From: a virus
IMG/VR virus record: IMGVR_UViG_3300022745_000133
Coordinates: 1-25,986 of that record
Direction: 5' to 3' (one strand)
DNA: 25,986 nt
Shown: positions 1-8,080 of the stretch, one piece after another
Layout: every line of letters starts with the position of its first letter
Position numbering within the stretch: the stretch's first letter is position 1
Notes under the pieces: generated by a model
Database searches by the model: none
What the model saw: the letters and a program-made list of their open reading frames with translations, nothing else
What the model was told of the DNA's origin: nothing
Position numbers and translations under genes: made by a program

Positions 1-3000
1 ATGCTGGGATAGATTGCCCACGTATTGCGGCTATGACTGCATAGAGGCCGTCAGCAGTCCTGTCCTTACCTGCATTGACTGCATTAACAATAAGGTCAGT
101 GCCACTACCAAGAACTTCAAGAGCACCGTCAATACCAGCTAGCAGCGTGAGGCTTTCTTCTTGATAGTTTTTAGGGGCAGTGGTTTCAAGTTTTGTTGCC
201 ACAGACTCAGCTCGTGCAATCAGCGTTGCAATCTCGTTCTGCTTACCCACAGTTCCTGCCAACTCAATCAGATTCGGCAGTATGGAGTTCATCTTATCTG
301 CATATGAGACAAGAGTTTCACCTGTAGTGCTGCTGGCAAGAGAATACGCAGTGGAGTATTCAGACACCAATTTTGCATACTTCTGGTCGTCAGTCAGTAG
401 ACTATACCTGTAGTCCTCAACAGTTTTACGCAGGGCTACCGCAGACTTACCCATCAAGTCTGCAAGTTCCTTCTGTTGATTGTAATACTTTACAGTCTCT
501 TCACGTAGTCTGCTAAGTCTGTCAGTTGCTGCTGCAGCATTAACAGAGTACTTCTGCACTGCGGCTGCGTAGTTAAGCGCCTCCTGCTTAGCTGCTTCTT
601 GTGCTACACTCAGGGCAGTAACAGCAGACTTCTGCTCTGTAAGTGCAGCCATGTAGTCGGAATTTGCTGTAGTCTGTTCAGCCGAGGCAGTCCACGAAGC
701 TTTGGTGGCGTCGTTTGCCGATAGGATTGCACTGGCAAGTGTTGTGCGGGTAGCATTGTTGTTCAAAAAATTCTGCCAAGCTGTTGCCTGTGTTTCGTAG
801 CTATTGGCACTATACGAAGGCGTGCCAGCAGCATCATTGTACTTAAACGCACTAGGGTAGGTGAACCAGTCGTATGTCTGGAACAGACCACTACCTCGCT
901 GCTGACCTGCAGTGTTGCCGAAGGAATCAGAAACAGGGTTACTTTCAGCAGTTGAAAGTTTAATTCCAGCAGCATTAGCTATACGATAAGCTGCGTCCCG
1001 TTTGGTATATACATCAGCCTGCTTGGCAATTGCGTTATTGTAAGCAGACACGGAAGCTTGAGATTTAATATCAGCAATTGACTTGGTAGAAAGTACGTTG
1101 GCATCTGCAGCAGACCTGCGAGACAAAGCATCAGACAGGCGTGTCTGAGCTGCAGCCAATAAACCTGCACCTGGAACGTTCACTTTCTGATTAGAAATAG
1201 ATTGCTTCAACTGCTCATAGTTGTACGTTTTAGGCCCAACAATATCAACAGCAGCCTGACGTACAGCAACTCTCTGATCTGCAATTGAGGAAAGTGTATC
1301 CTGTAACTTTTTAGCAATTTCACCAAAGACTGTGGACAGTGTTTGGCTAAACACAGTCGTATCGACGGTTGCCAAGGCTTTCTGCAGATTCTCGATACCG
1401 ATACGAGCAAGGTCAGACTTGTCCTGGAGTTTGAATATCTCGTCTTTCAGTTTGGTTGCTGCGAGTTGGGCAGGGTCAAGTTTACCTGTAAGGTCTGCTA
1501 CTCGATCACCGAAGTACAGTACGGTTCCACCACCAGAGCTAAGAGAGGTGCTTACAGTGCTTACAGCACCTACAAAGTATTTAGCAGAGTCAACTGCAGG
1601 AGTTGCCGCAGTATTAAACAATGCAACAACACTTGCAAAGTTTGACATTGTAGGCACTACACCACCGGTACCAATAAGTGACTTCAGCAACTTGTCAGAA
1701 TTGACTTTAGCAAGGTCGTCAATTGCTACAGCGTTGTCCTTGAACTCACCGTTGAGCTTGAGCAAGCCTGCATAAGTCTCTTGACCTGACTTTGTGGTAA
1801 GGTCAAGAGACTCGATAATAGAGCGAAAACCGGCAGTAGTCGTAGGCAGTGTGTAACCAAGTCGCTTGAACTTATCAGTCAACAGTGACGTGCCAAGTCT
1901 TGCCTTTTCTTCGCTTGTATAGTAGTTGTCATAGTAAGACTTTGACACACTAACTAACTCAGACAGATTGCCAAACTTATCAGCAAGGTCTGAAGCCATA
2001 GCAGCACCAGCAAGTGAGCTGTCATAGAGCGAATAGCCGAGCAACTCAAAAGTTGCATTTGCGTCATTCAGGCTATTAGTTAGACGTACAAGTGCATCAC
2101 TACTTTTCTCACCAGCTTTATTGTACTGGTAAGTACCAAGCACAAGTTGAGCAAGTTCGTCGTTCATGACGCTGAACTCTTCAGAAAGCCTTTGAGCAAT
2201 CTGCTCCTTAGTCATGCTCGCTGTACTGAACTCAATACGCTTTGTGTAATTATTTAACGAGTCAGCGCTAAGATTGAGGGTTTTTCCGAGGTTTGCATTA
2301 AAAAGTTTCAGGTTGTTAAAGCCTTCACTCAGGCCTGCAGACATGCTACTGTCAAGCGTCTGCAGGTCACGAGAATTGCTGCGAAACCACCCACCCTTGT
2401 AGTCTGTGTACGTATTGCCTGTAAACCCGGCAGTACCCCCGAATGTACCTTCGATACCTTGCCCAGAGACCCTCTTGCCGAACGCCCGGTTCACAAGTCC
2501 GCCAATAGCGCCGTAGAGGGGGCCAAATAGAGAGGCTACCTTACCGATGGCGTCAAGAGCACTATTGGTTTTGTAACCACCAGATAGCCCTGTGTAAAGG
2601 CCGTAGCCTGCCATTGCGTTACCAGCAGTACCTGTGTAACCTGCCCAGGTATTCCCCGACTCTGTTAATGAGTAGCCCGCACCACTGCCGGTTGTGTAAG
2701 TGCCATTTGGTGTAGCAAAACCGAGTTTCTCTCCGAAGCCATTGGAGAACAATTTTCCAAAACCTTCCGTCACAGAACCAGAGACCCCATTCGTCACACT
2801 CTTGTAAAGACCAGACACAGAGGCTTTGCCATCACTTGCTGCTGCAGTGCCAGGCATACTACCCAACAAGGCACCGACAATCGGAGTGATCAGTGCATTG
2901 ATTACAAGGTTAAAAGGCTTTTTGAGTTCTGCGACCAGCAAGTCGCGCAGAGATTTTTTACCTGCAACTCCTCCGTCGAACAGGGCCGTACTGACAGAAT

Positions 3001-6000
3001 CAGCCAGACTACGCTGCAGGCGTGCTGAGTCATCACGCATTACCTTTTCATAAGCTTTAGCGGCTGACTGCTCTACTTCAACAGCACCTTCTTCAGCAAC
3101 ACTACGCTTGAGGTTTACTATGCGTGCAAGTGCTTTTTCCTGGGCGGTGAGGTTATCCAGCATGGCTTTGGACACTATACCGCCTGCGTCTAGTACAGAG
3201 AATACTGCATCTTCTGCACCTAGGAACGCATCTTCAGTCTGCTGAACAATGAGATCAAGGTTCCTCAAGGTCTCCTCAAGTTTTGCTGAGGCATTGACAG
3301 ACGCTTCTGCAGCAGCTTTCTCAGCGATAGCTGTGGCAGTCGAGGACTCGGTTATATGTGCATAAGCCTCAGCAACCTGCAGTAACTTTGCTTCTTTCTG
3401 ATTCTCAATATCACGTGTCTGACGAGCTTTTCTAATATCTTCCTCAGCTTTTACAATAACCTCAGTAGACTTGAGTGCGTTAAGCTGAAGGCGATGCTCA
3501 ACGTCTTCAAGCGCCTTAGCCTTGTCTTTCGCAAGCCGCTCACGATCTGCAGCAGCCTTCTCACCAAGTGACTGCATCTGGTCATAGAACTCTGTGTATG
3601 CTGCGGTGATCTTCTGATTATCACCTTTTGCCGCAGATACTCGCTGACCTAGTGTGCCTATATCACGCTTAACGACTCGCTCAAGTTCTGCTTCAATGGC
3701 AGCTTCACTGGACACGATTAACTTCAAGCGTTCCTGCTCAAGGTCATATGTGTTGAGTGTGGACTGTCGTACATACTCACGCTCACTTACCAGCTTGGCT
3801 GTATGCATGGCATCCAGAATTTCACGCTGGCGCGTGGAAGACTCATTCAGTTTTGCCAGTTTCTGCTGCTCACCAGACGTGATTGAAGCCAGGTTATCTT
3901 TAGCCCACTTTTCAAGTTTCTCTGCTTTGCCTATTGCTGGTCCCGACTTAGTACCGGCAAGTTTCTCACGTGCAGTCTTAGATTGCTCAAGTGCATACTC
4001 CTGCTCTGCTACCTTCAGTTTAAGAAGGTAAGCAATATTTTCAGAGTTTTTAGCTTTTTCAGCTTTACGAAGGTCATTGATGCTTTTGACCTCTGTATCA
4101 TACTTACTTGTTATGTCATACTCACCCAATGGAGAGTAGTTTTCGAGTTTTCTATAACTGAGTAGTTCTGACTCTCTGTTGAGGTTAGCCAAAGCTACTT
4201 TTTCATCATGGAGCTTATCTATTCTAGCGTCAGTAGCAGCATTAAGATTTCTAGTGGAGTCTCTATCGTTTACGGCTATATTATTGCGATTATCAGCAGC
4301 TTCTTTCAGCCTAGCGATTTCATCGCTTATAACATCACCCTGCATGTCTCGCTGACGCTTCAACATGTCTATGTTGTCTTTCGCTGCGGCAGTTTTCTTA
4401 TTTATGGCTTCTCTCTCACCGGAGGAAAACAAGCTGGCAATCCCGACTGAGGCAGTGAAGGCCGCAGCCGCTGCCATGCCAAGCAATCCTGCACGCAAGC
4501 CCCACACAGCCGAAGTAAATAGCATGGTCGGGTTGACAGCCGAAGCGTTACCAAGGGCTACTGCAGCCACTGAAGACCCGTAGAGGCTAAGGGTAGACCC
4601 AGCACTGGCAACGCCAGCCGTGACACCCGCAAACGCTGTACTAAGGGGCAGCAGCCCGATAGAGGCTGAGGCTGCTGCAGCGGTTATACCTATCAGCCCA
4701 GTGGAGACACCGCCAAGAATACCTGCGACAGCCTTAAGGGGACCAAACCCAAGGTATAGGGCAAGTACACCCGCCACTGCTGTCTTATGCTCATACAGAT
4801 ACTTTGTAACGTCAAGCAGGCCTCTACCAAAATTAGCCACTGAAGTGACAATCGAAGTTACATCTTCTCTGAATGATTTACTATTAAAAACTTCGCGAAG
4901 TGACAGACCAAAGTCTATGAGATAGGGCCTTGCGCCTTCAAATGCCTCAAGCAGGCTTCTCTGCAGAGACGCTATAACACCGTCATAAGTACCTAGACTG
5001 GTCATCTGACGATCAAGGTCCGCAAAAAACGTAATACCTGCGGCAGACTTGAACTGTTGCTCGTAGGTGTCTTTAAGCTCCAGATAAGCATTATTGACTG
5101 CTTTTACTCGCAGTTCATTGGCTTCTGCAGCTCTACCCGCTTTGGCATGAGCCTCAGCTTCATCAAGAAGAGTCTTCTGCGAACTCTTCATTACTTCTTG
5201 CAACTTTGCTGTTGCTGCTGCCAAGAGTTTATGACCACGCTCATTAGAGACTACAGACGCAATGCGAACTTGCTCCTTGCCTGTCAGATTTATTGTGGCT
5301 TCAGTAAACTCCTTCATTATGTCAAGCAGTGGTTTTGCAGCGCCTGTAGAATCAAGTAAATTAACTTTCAGTTTTTTCAGTATATCACCAACCTTGCCCT
5401 CACCCTTGGCAAGTTCTGTGTACGTATTCCTAGTAGCTGTTCCTGCTGCAGACCCTTTAATGCCGATCTGAGCAAGCATCTCAAGTGCAATAGACGTATC
5501 AGTGAGAGATACACCATAAGTCTGAGCAAGCACAGAGGCTGTCTTGAAGGCTTCGCTCATATCCTTCACAGATGCCAGAGAGTCAGAAGATGCTTTGGTG
5601 ATAATGTCAGCAACAACACTGTACTGGCCTGCCGTGAATTTGTAAGCCTCACCGACTGAGGTTAGCACCTGAGCAGATTCTTCTAGGGACGTACCGCCTG
5701 CAGTAGCAAACTGGAGTGTAGGTCGGAGTGCGGCAGCTACTTCAGTGCCTTTAAGACCGGCAAGTGACAAAATTTTTGCGGCTTTAGCTGCTTCGTTTGC
5801 CGAATACATGCTGCTACCGGCCAAGTCAAGTATCGTCTTAGACAACTTGGCTGCTTCACCCTGTGCCATGCCTGCCAGGCTGGTTATCTCAAACATGCTT
5901 TGCTCAAACTCAGACCCAAGTTTGAACGACTTTACTGTACCGAAGGACAGAGCACTACCTGCCATCAACGGCACAAGGTTTCCCCAGGTCAACCACAAGA

Positions 6001-6949
6001 GGTTGAAGCCTGACGCAAGGCCGCGTGCCATCGAGTGAACATCATTGCCATCAAGAGTCAGGCGACGGAAAGCCTGAGACAGGTCAGTGACGTGTTTAAC
6101 ATCTGAAGGTTTGACAGGAGAGACAAACTTTGGTTCAGGTTTTGATAGGTCGAAGTCAACTTTGCCGGTTGTCTGGTAACGGAACTTTGCTCTGGCAGTT
6201 GCTACATCAGCCTCCTGGTTTTGCTTACGTATACCTAACTCTCGGTTAACTGCCTCGTTAAGTGCAATTGCCTGTGCTTCTTGTATGCCTTTCTTCACTT
6301 CAATGATTTTCTTGCCATGCAACTTTTCTTGTTGTATTTCGTCATCATGTTGTTTTTTGAGGGCAAGCATAGGCCCTAGGACATTACGTGTGTCTGACTC
6401 CCAGTCTGCTGCAACTCTTGCACGCTGTCTACGATTAACTTCGCTCATAGGCGTGAATGCACTGGAAACAACACGTGAAACTTCTTGACGTTGGTTGAAC
6501 CTATTTAAAATATTTACTCTACGGTCTTCCATGTCAAGTTTCAAAGACTCATCCCTGGCTTTTTGCTTAGCCGCTAAAGACTTACGAGAAAATTCATCTT
6601 CAAGCTTAACTACATTCAAAAAATGGGACTCTATCAACTTAAGCTCAGTGTCCTGGGCAGACTTCAGACTTGCACGACGACGCACAAGTTCGTCCTCATA
6701 GCCACGTCCACGTCCACCCTTCATGTTGTCAATACGCTTCATTTCCCGCTCTACAGCATCACCAGCAGTCCTGATAGACTCTGCCATATGTAGACCACCC
6801 TTGCCGAGTTTTTCGAGTTCTGCAACAAGGTTCCTGGCGCTGGCGCGGTCAAGCTGGCGCAGCTTGTTCTCAAGCTGGCTCAACAGTGAGAGTGTGCTCT
6901 CGACTGGTCGCTGGACACCGCTTAGGTCAAATTCTGCTTCTTGGGACAT
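1..6949 (-). CDS. Tail tape measure protein (partial, C-terminus beyond window)
   Basis: The minus-strand frame stays open for about 2316 codons from ATG at 6949 (SD GGAAAG, 7 nt upstream) to the window edge. Protein begins MSQEAEFDLSGVQRP. Residues about 1-280 are charged and helical. About 285-535 resemble the conserved TP901/PhageMin_Tail tape-measure core (contains GSEFEQSMFEITSLAGMA and SANEAAKAAKILSLAGL). About 715-845 is a long hydrophobic, alanine/glycine-rich block suited to membrane insertion during DNA ejection. About 850-1290 is charged coiled coil. A second hydrophobic stretch lies near 1345-1375, then a Gly/Tyr/Ser-rich part and more helix. Family role: sets tail length as the tube polymerises around it, then is ejected and helps DNA cross the envelope. 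It lies just after the G/GT chaperones, as in lambda (G-GT-H). Codons are not optimised, as expected for a low-copy protein. Identification is secure; the true C-terminus is not visible. Confidence 0.95.
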   Translation of the reverse strand, partial: MSQEAEFDLSGVQRPVESTLSLLSQLENKLRQLDRASARNLVAELEKLGKGGLHMAESIRTAGDAVEREMKRIDNMKGGRGRGYEDELVRRRASLKSAQDTELKLIESHFLNVVKLEDEFSRKSLAAKQKARDESLKLDMEDRRVNILNRFNQRQEVSRVVSSAFTPMSEVNRRQRARVAADWESDTRNVLGPMLALKKQHDDEIQQEKLHGKKIIEVKKGIQEAQAIALNEAVNRELGIRKQNQEADVATARAKFRYQTTGKVDFDLSKPEPKFVSPVKPSDVKHVTDLSQAFRRLTLDGNDVHSMARGLASGFNLLWLTWGNLVPLMAGSALSFGTVKSFKLGSEFEQSMFEITSLAGMAQGEAAKLSKTILDLAGSSMYSANEAAKAAKILSLAGLKGTEVAAALRPTLQFATAGGTSLEESAQVLTSVGEAYKFTAGQYSVVADIITKASSDSLASVKDMSEAFKTASVLAQTYGVSLTDTSIALEMLAQIGIKGSAAGTATRNTYTELAKGEGKVGDILKKLKVNLLDSTGAAKPLLDIMKEFTEATINLTGKEQVRIASVVSNERGHKLLAAATAKLQEVMKSSQKTLLDEAEAHAKAGRAAEANELRVKAVNNAYLELKDTYEQQFKSAAGITFFADLDRQMTSLGTYDGVIASLQRSLLEAFEGARPYLIDFGLSLREVFNSKSFREDVTSIVTSVANFGRGLLDVTKYLYEHKTAVAGVLALYLGFGPLKAVAGILGGVSTGLIGITAAAASASIGLLPLSTAFAGVTAGVASAGSTLSLYGSSVAAVALGNASAVNPTMLFTSAVWGLRAGLLGMAAAAAFTASVGIASLFSSGEREAINKKTAAAKDNIDMLKRQRDMQGDVISDEIARLKEAADNRNNIAVNDRDSTRNLNAATDARIDKLHDEKVALANLNRESELLSYRKLENYSPLGEYDITSKYDTEVKSINDLRKAEKAKNSENIAYLLKLKVAEQEYALEQSKTAREKLAGTKSGPAIGKAEKLEKWAKDNLASITSGEQQKLAKLNESSTRQREILDAMHTAKLVSEREYVRQSTLNTYDLEQERLKLIVSSEAAIEAELERVVKRDIGTLGQRVSAAKGDNQKITAAYTEFYDQMQSLGEKAAADRERLAKDKAKALEDVEHRLQLNALKSTEVIVKAEEDIRKARQTRDIENQKEAKLLQVAEAYAHITESSTATAIAEKAAAEASVNASAKLEETLRNLDLIVQQTEDAFLGAEDAVFSVLDAGGIVSKAMLDNLTAQEKALARIVNLKRSVAEEGAVEVEQSAAKAYEKVMRDDSARLQRSLADSVSTALFDGGVAGKKSLRDLLVAELKKPFNLVINALITPIVGALLGSMPGTAAASDGKASVSGLYKSVTNGVSGSVTEGFGKLFSNGFGEKLGFATPNGTYTTGSGAGYSLTESGNTWAGYTGTAGNAMAGYGLYTGLSGGYKTNSALDAIGKVASLFGPLYGAIGGLVNRAFGKRVSGQGIEGTFGGTAGFTGNTYTDYKGGWFRSNSRDLQTLDSSMSAGLSEGFNNLKLFNANLGKTLNLSADSLNNYTKRIEFSTASMTKEQIAQRLSEEFSVMNDELAQLVLGTYQYNKAGEKSSDALVRLTNSLNDANATFELLGYSLYDSSLAGAAMASDLADKFGNLSELVSVSKSYYDNYYTSEEKARLGTSLLTDKFKRLGYTLPTTTAGFRSIIESLDLTTKSGQETYAGLLKLNGEFKDNAVAIDDLAKVNSDKLLKSLIGTGGVVPTMSNFASVVALFNTAATPAVDSAKYFVGAVSTVSTSLSSGGGTVLYFGDRVADLTGKLDPAQLAATKLKDEIFKLQDKSDLARIGIENLQKALATVDTTVFSQTLSTVFGEIAKKLQDTLSSIADQRVAVRQAAVDIVGPKTYNYEQLKQSISNQKVNVPGAGLLAAAQTRLSDALSRRSAADANVLSTKSIADIKSQASVSAYNNAIAKQADVYTKRDAAYRIANAAGIKLSTAESNPVSDSFGNTAGQQRGSGLFQTYDWFTYPSAFKYNDAAGTPSYSANSYETQATAWQNFLNNNATRTTLASAILSANDATKASWTASAEQTTANSDYMAALTEQKSAVTALSVAQEAAKQEALNYAAAVQKYSVNAAAATDRLSRLREETVKYYNQQKELADLMGKSAVALRKTVEDYRYSLLTDDQKYAKLVSEYSTAYSLASSTTGETLVSYADKMNSILPNLIELAGTVGKQNEIATLIARAESVATKLETTAPKNYQEESLTLLAGIDGALEVLGSGTDLIVNAVNAGKDRTADGLYAVIAAIRGQSIPA

Positions 6950-6962
6950 GCTGAGCTTTCCG

Positions 6963-6985
6963 TAAAATCGCTGTAAGCGATTTTA
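6963..6985 (-). promoter_or_regulatory. Leader hairpin upstream of the tape measure gene
   Basis: A perfect 10-bp inverted repeat (TAAAATCGCT / AGCGATTTTA, 3-nt loop) ends a few bases before the ribosome binding site of the tape measure gene and lies just after a terminator. It would form at or near the 5' end of any transcript starting or processed there. It could stabilise the mRNA or tune initiation; this is inference from structure only. Confidence 0.45.
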
Positions 6986-7002
6986 AAGCGCAGCAAGCAT
7001 GA

Positions 7003-7027
7003 AAAAGCCCGGTTAGACCGGGCTTTT
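7003..7027 (-). terminator. Rho-independent terminator between tail chaperones and tape measure
   Basis: An 11-bp perfect stem (AAAAGCCCGGT with its complement, 3-nt loop), starting 11 bp after the stop of the frameshifted chaperone. Minus-strand transcription gives CTTTTT after the stem; the plus strand also ends in TTTT, so it may work in both directions. Its place inside the tail operon suggests partial termination, lowering tape measure mRNA relative to tube and chaperones. Confidence 0.8.
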
Positions 7028-7037
7028 ATTGGACACT

Positions 7038-7400
7038 TCACTTTTTGGCTGGCTGGCTTTCTGTATTTCGCTTTGCCTCTGCATATCGGTTACTTTCACT
7101 TAACCAGACCTTATCTACTGTATGTACATCTTCCCACATACTGACAAGTTCTGCCTTTGTGTAGTTGTGTGCATTTGCCCAAAAGTAGAACTCAGAAAAT
7201 GGAATCTCTGCAGCACCTGCTGCTGTGTAATTCCTACTTCCTGATAATTCCAACCATACTACATGAGGTATTTCCCAACGATTAGCTAGGACTGGCCTAT
7301 TGACAAGTGTAGAAGGCTTTATTCCAGTTTCCTCCCACATATCCATAAGCATCTTAAGCGAGTCACCCCAGGTGATCTGCCAGTTCAGCCATTCTGTTAG
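7038..7400 (-). CDS. Tail assembly chaperone T domain, made by -1 frameshift (GT-like)
   Basis: This frame is entered from the G-like gene by a -1 slip at 7400-7406, adding 120 residues (starting LTEWLNWQITWGD) to give a G-T fusion of about 255 residues. Its own first ATG (7352) has no clear SD and skips the conserved start of the domain, so a separate gene is unlikely. The middle (WEETGIKPSTLVNRPVLANR, then a VVWLELSGSRNY-like stretch) looks like the T domain of lambda-type GT proteins. In lambda, GT binds the tube protein through T and the tape measure through G, and leaves the finished tail. It ends 11 bp before a terminator. The role is inferred from position, frameshift geometry and sequence look. 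Confidence 0.8.
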   Translation of the reverse strand, partial: LTEWLNWQITWGDSLKMLMDMWEETGIKPSTLVNRPVLANRWEIPHVVWLELSGSRNYTAAGAAEIPFSEFYFWANAHNYTKAELVSMWEDVHTVDKVWLSESNRYAEAKRNTESQPAKK

Positions 7401-7804
7401 TTTTTTGTGTCTTCTTCGTCTTTCACAACTTTGAAAGTCTCCATGTTGGTAGACATATCAATCACAGCCACACGGAAGTCTTTATGAGCAAGCAGCATTT
7501 TAGCAGCGTCAATACTGTGTTTGTACATCTTACCCTTGTAGGAAATCTCACCTTCCCAGCCAATCAGGATGGTCTTCGACATGACTTCAATCAAGATTTC
7601 GTCAGACTTGGCCTCTGCTGCAGGACCCTTGCTATCAAGCACTGCCCGGTTTTGCTTCACGAGCTTCTGCAGTAACTTGCTGTAGTTCTTATTGCCTTCA
7701 CGAGCGATACGCCACTTGGTATCGCCACAACCGGGCAATTCGGTCAAGGTACCTTCTTGTTCTTGGGCAGCGTCTACGGCAAAAGCGGAAAACAGGTCGA
7801 TCAT
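7397..7804 (-). CDS. Tail assembly chaperone (lambda G-like)
   Basis: 135 residues from ATG at 7804 (GGAG, 8 nt upstream); an upstream in-frame ATG at 7837 overlaps a TATAAT and lacks an SD. Protein starts MIDLFSAFAVDAAQEQEGT and contains WRIAREGNKNYSKLLQKLVK and ILIGWEGEISYKGKMYKHS. The W-x-G followed by Y(K)GK, then an alpha-helical 'LL...DFRVAVIDMS' segment, is typical of phage tail assembly chaperones. The product is expected to coat the tape measure and recruit tube subunits. It ends at TAA directly after the slippery heptamer. A TnpB element separates it from the tube gene, its usual neighbour. The assignment rests on family look plus the conserved gene order tube - G/GT - tape measure. 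Confidence 0.85.
   Translation of the reverse strand: MIDLFSAFAVDAAQEQEGTLTELPGCGDTKWRIAREGNKNYSKLLQKLVKQNRAVLDSKGPAAEAKSDEILIEVMSKTILIGWEGEISYKGKMYKHSIDAAKMLLAHKDFRVAVIDMSTNMETFKVVKDEEDTKN
7400..7406 (-). promoter_or_regulatory. Programmed -1 ribosomal frameshift site A AAA AAC
   Basis: In the G frame the codons read ACA AAA AAC TAA, giving the canonical X XXY YYZ heptamer A AAA AAC directly before the stop. After simultaneous slippage the next codon is CTA and the -1 frame is open for 120 codons through the T domain. Downstream only a weak 5-bp stem (TCACC/GGTGA) is seen within 35 nt. Confidence 0.88.
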
Positions 7805-7835
7805 GTGGATTACTCCGTTGGTTGTTGAGACCTGC

Positions 7836-7841
7836 ATTATA
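7836..7841 (-). promoter_or_regulatory. Possible -10 box for the tail chaperone gene
   Basis: An exact TATAAT on the minus strand would start transcription roughly 20-25 nt before the SD of the chaperone gene. No recognisable -35 is found at 16-18 bp (hexamers there read like CTCTGC), and there is no TG extension. A small palindrome (CGGTCAACCG) abuts it. It might restore transcription downstream of the TnpB insertion, but could be chance. Confidence 0.3.
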
Positions 7842-7912
7842 CGGTTGACCGAACCTCCGCAGAGCAGACTGCGCAGAGAAAATATAACAGTGGCGCTTGG
7901 ACCTAAGAAACA

Positions 7913-7934
7913 CTCAAGATCGCAGGACCTTGAG
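7913..7934 (-). terminator. Stem-loop between TnpB element and chaperone gene, terminator-like
   Basis: A 9-bp stem with one mismatch (CTCAAGATC against GACCTTGAG, loop GCAG), followed on the minus strand by TGTTTCTT. The pyrimidine tail is imperfect, so this is a weak terminator or an mRNA-stabilising hairpin. It lies outside the transposon end and was probably part of the ancestral tube-chaperone intergenic region. Confidence 0.4.
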
Positions 7935-7940
7935 GGTTAA

Positions 7941-8080
7941 TCGACGCCCAACAACCAAGCTTGACATCCTCCTCACTCTAAAGGGTGAGGATTCCCTCTG
8001 CAGGAAGGCCATGTCCGACCTCGGCTTGCGCCTTATTCAAGACAGGTTCACCGGCTTCCACCTCTGCTGCCTTGGAGATT
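7941..8080 (-). ncRNA. Candidate TnpB guide RNA (omegaRNA/reRNA), boundaries approximate
   Basis: TnpB nucleases use an RNA from the 3' end of their own gene through the right transposon end, with a guide copied from the flanking DNA. Here that scaffold would run from inside the last codons of tnpB through the right-end hairpin to 7961. The guide would be about 16-20 nt of phage sequence at 7941-7960. The interval is placed by analogy; no RNA boundary can be seen directly. Confidence 0.4.
7961..7994 (-). repeat. Right end of the tnpB element
   Basis: On the minus strand: GAAT (7991-7994), a stem-loop of six pairs (CCTCAC/GTGAGG) extended by an imperfect and a C-G pair with a TTTA loop, six more bases, then TCAA (7961-7964). 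The tnpB stop codon (7978-7980) lies inside the hairpin. The GAAT guide and TCAA cleavage tetranucleotides match those described for IS608 right ends. Confidence 0.7.

Noticed and set aside
3654-4031. Plus-strand frames across the tape measure region
   Set aside because: Ser/Ala/Arg-rich shadows of a helical gene; the minus frame is open throughout 6949-1 and clearly the real one.
7038-7352. Independent 104-residue gene starting at ATG 7352
   Set aside because: No SD, and the frame continues upstream without stops to a canonical -1 slippery site; a frameshift extension explains it better.
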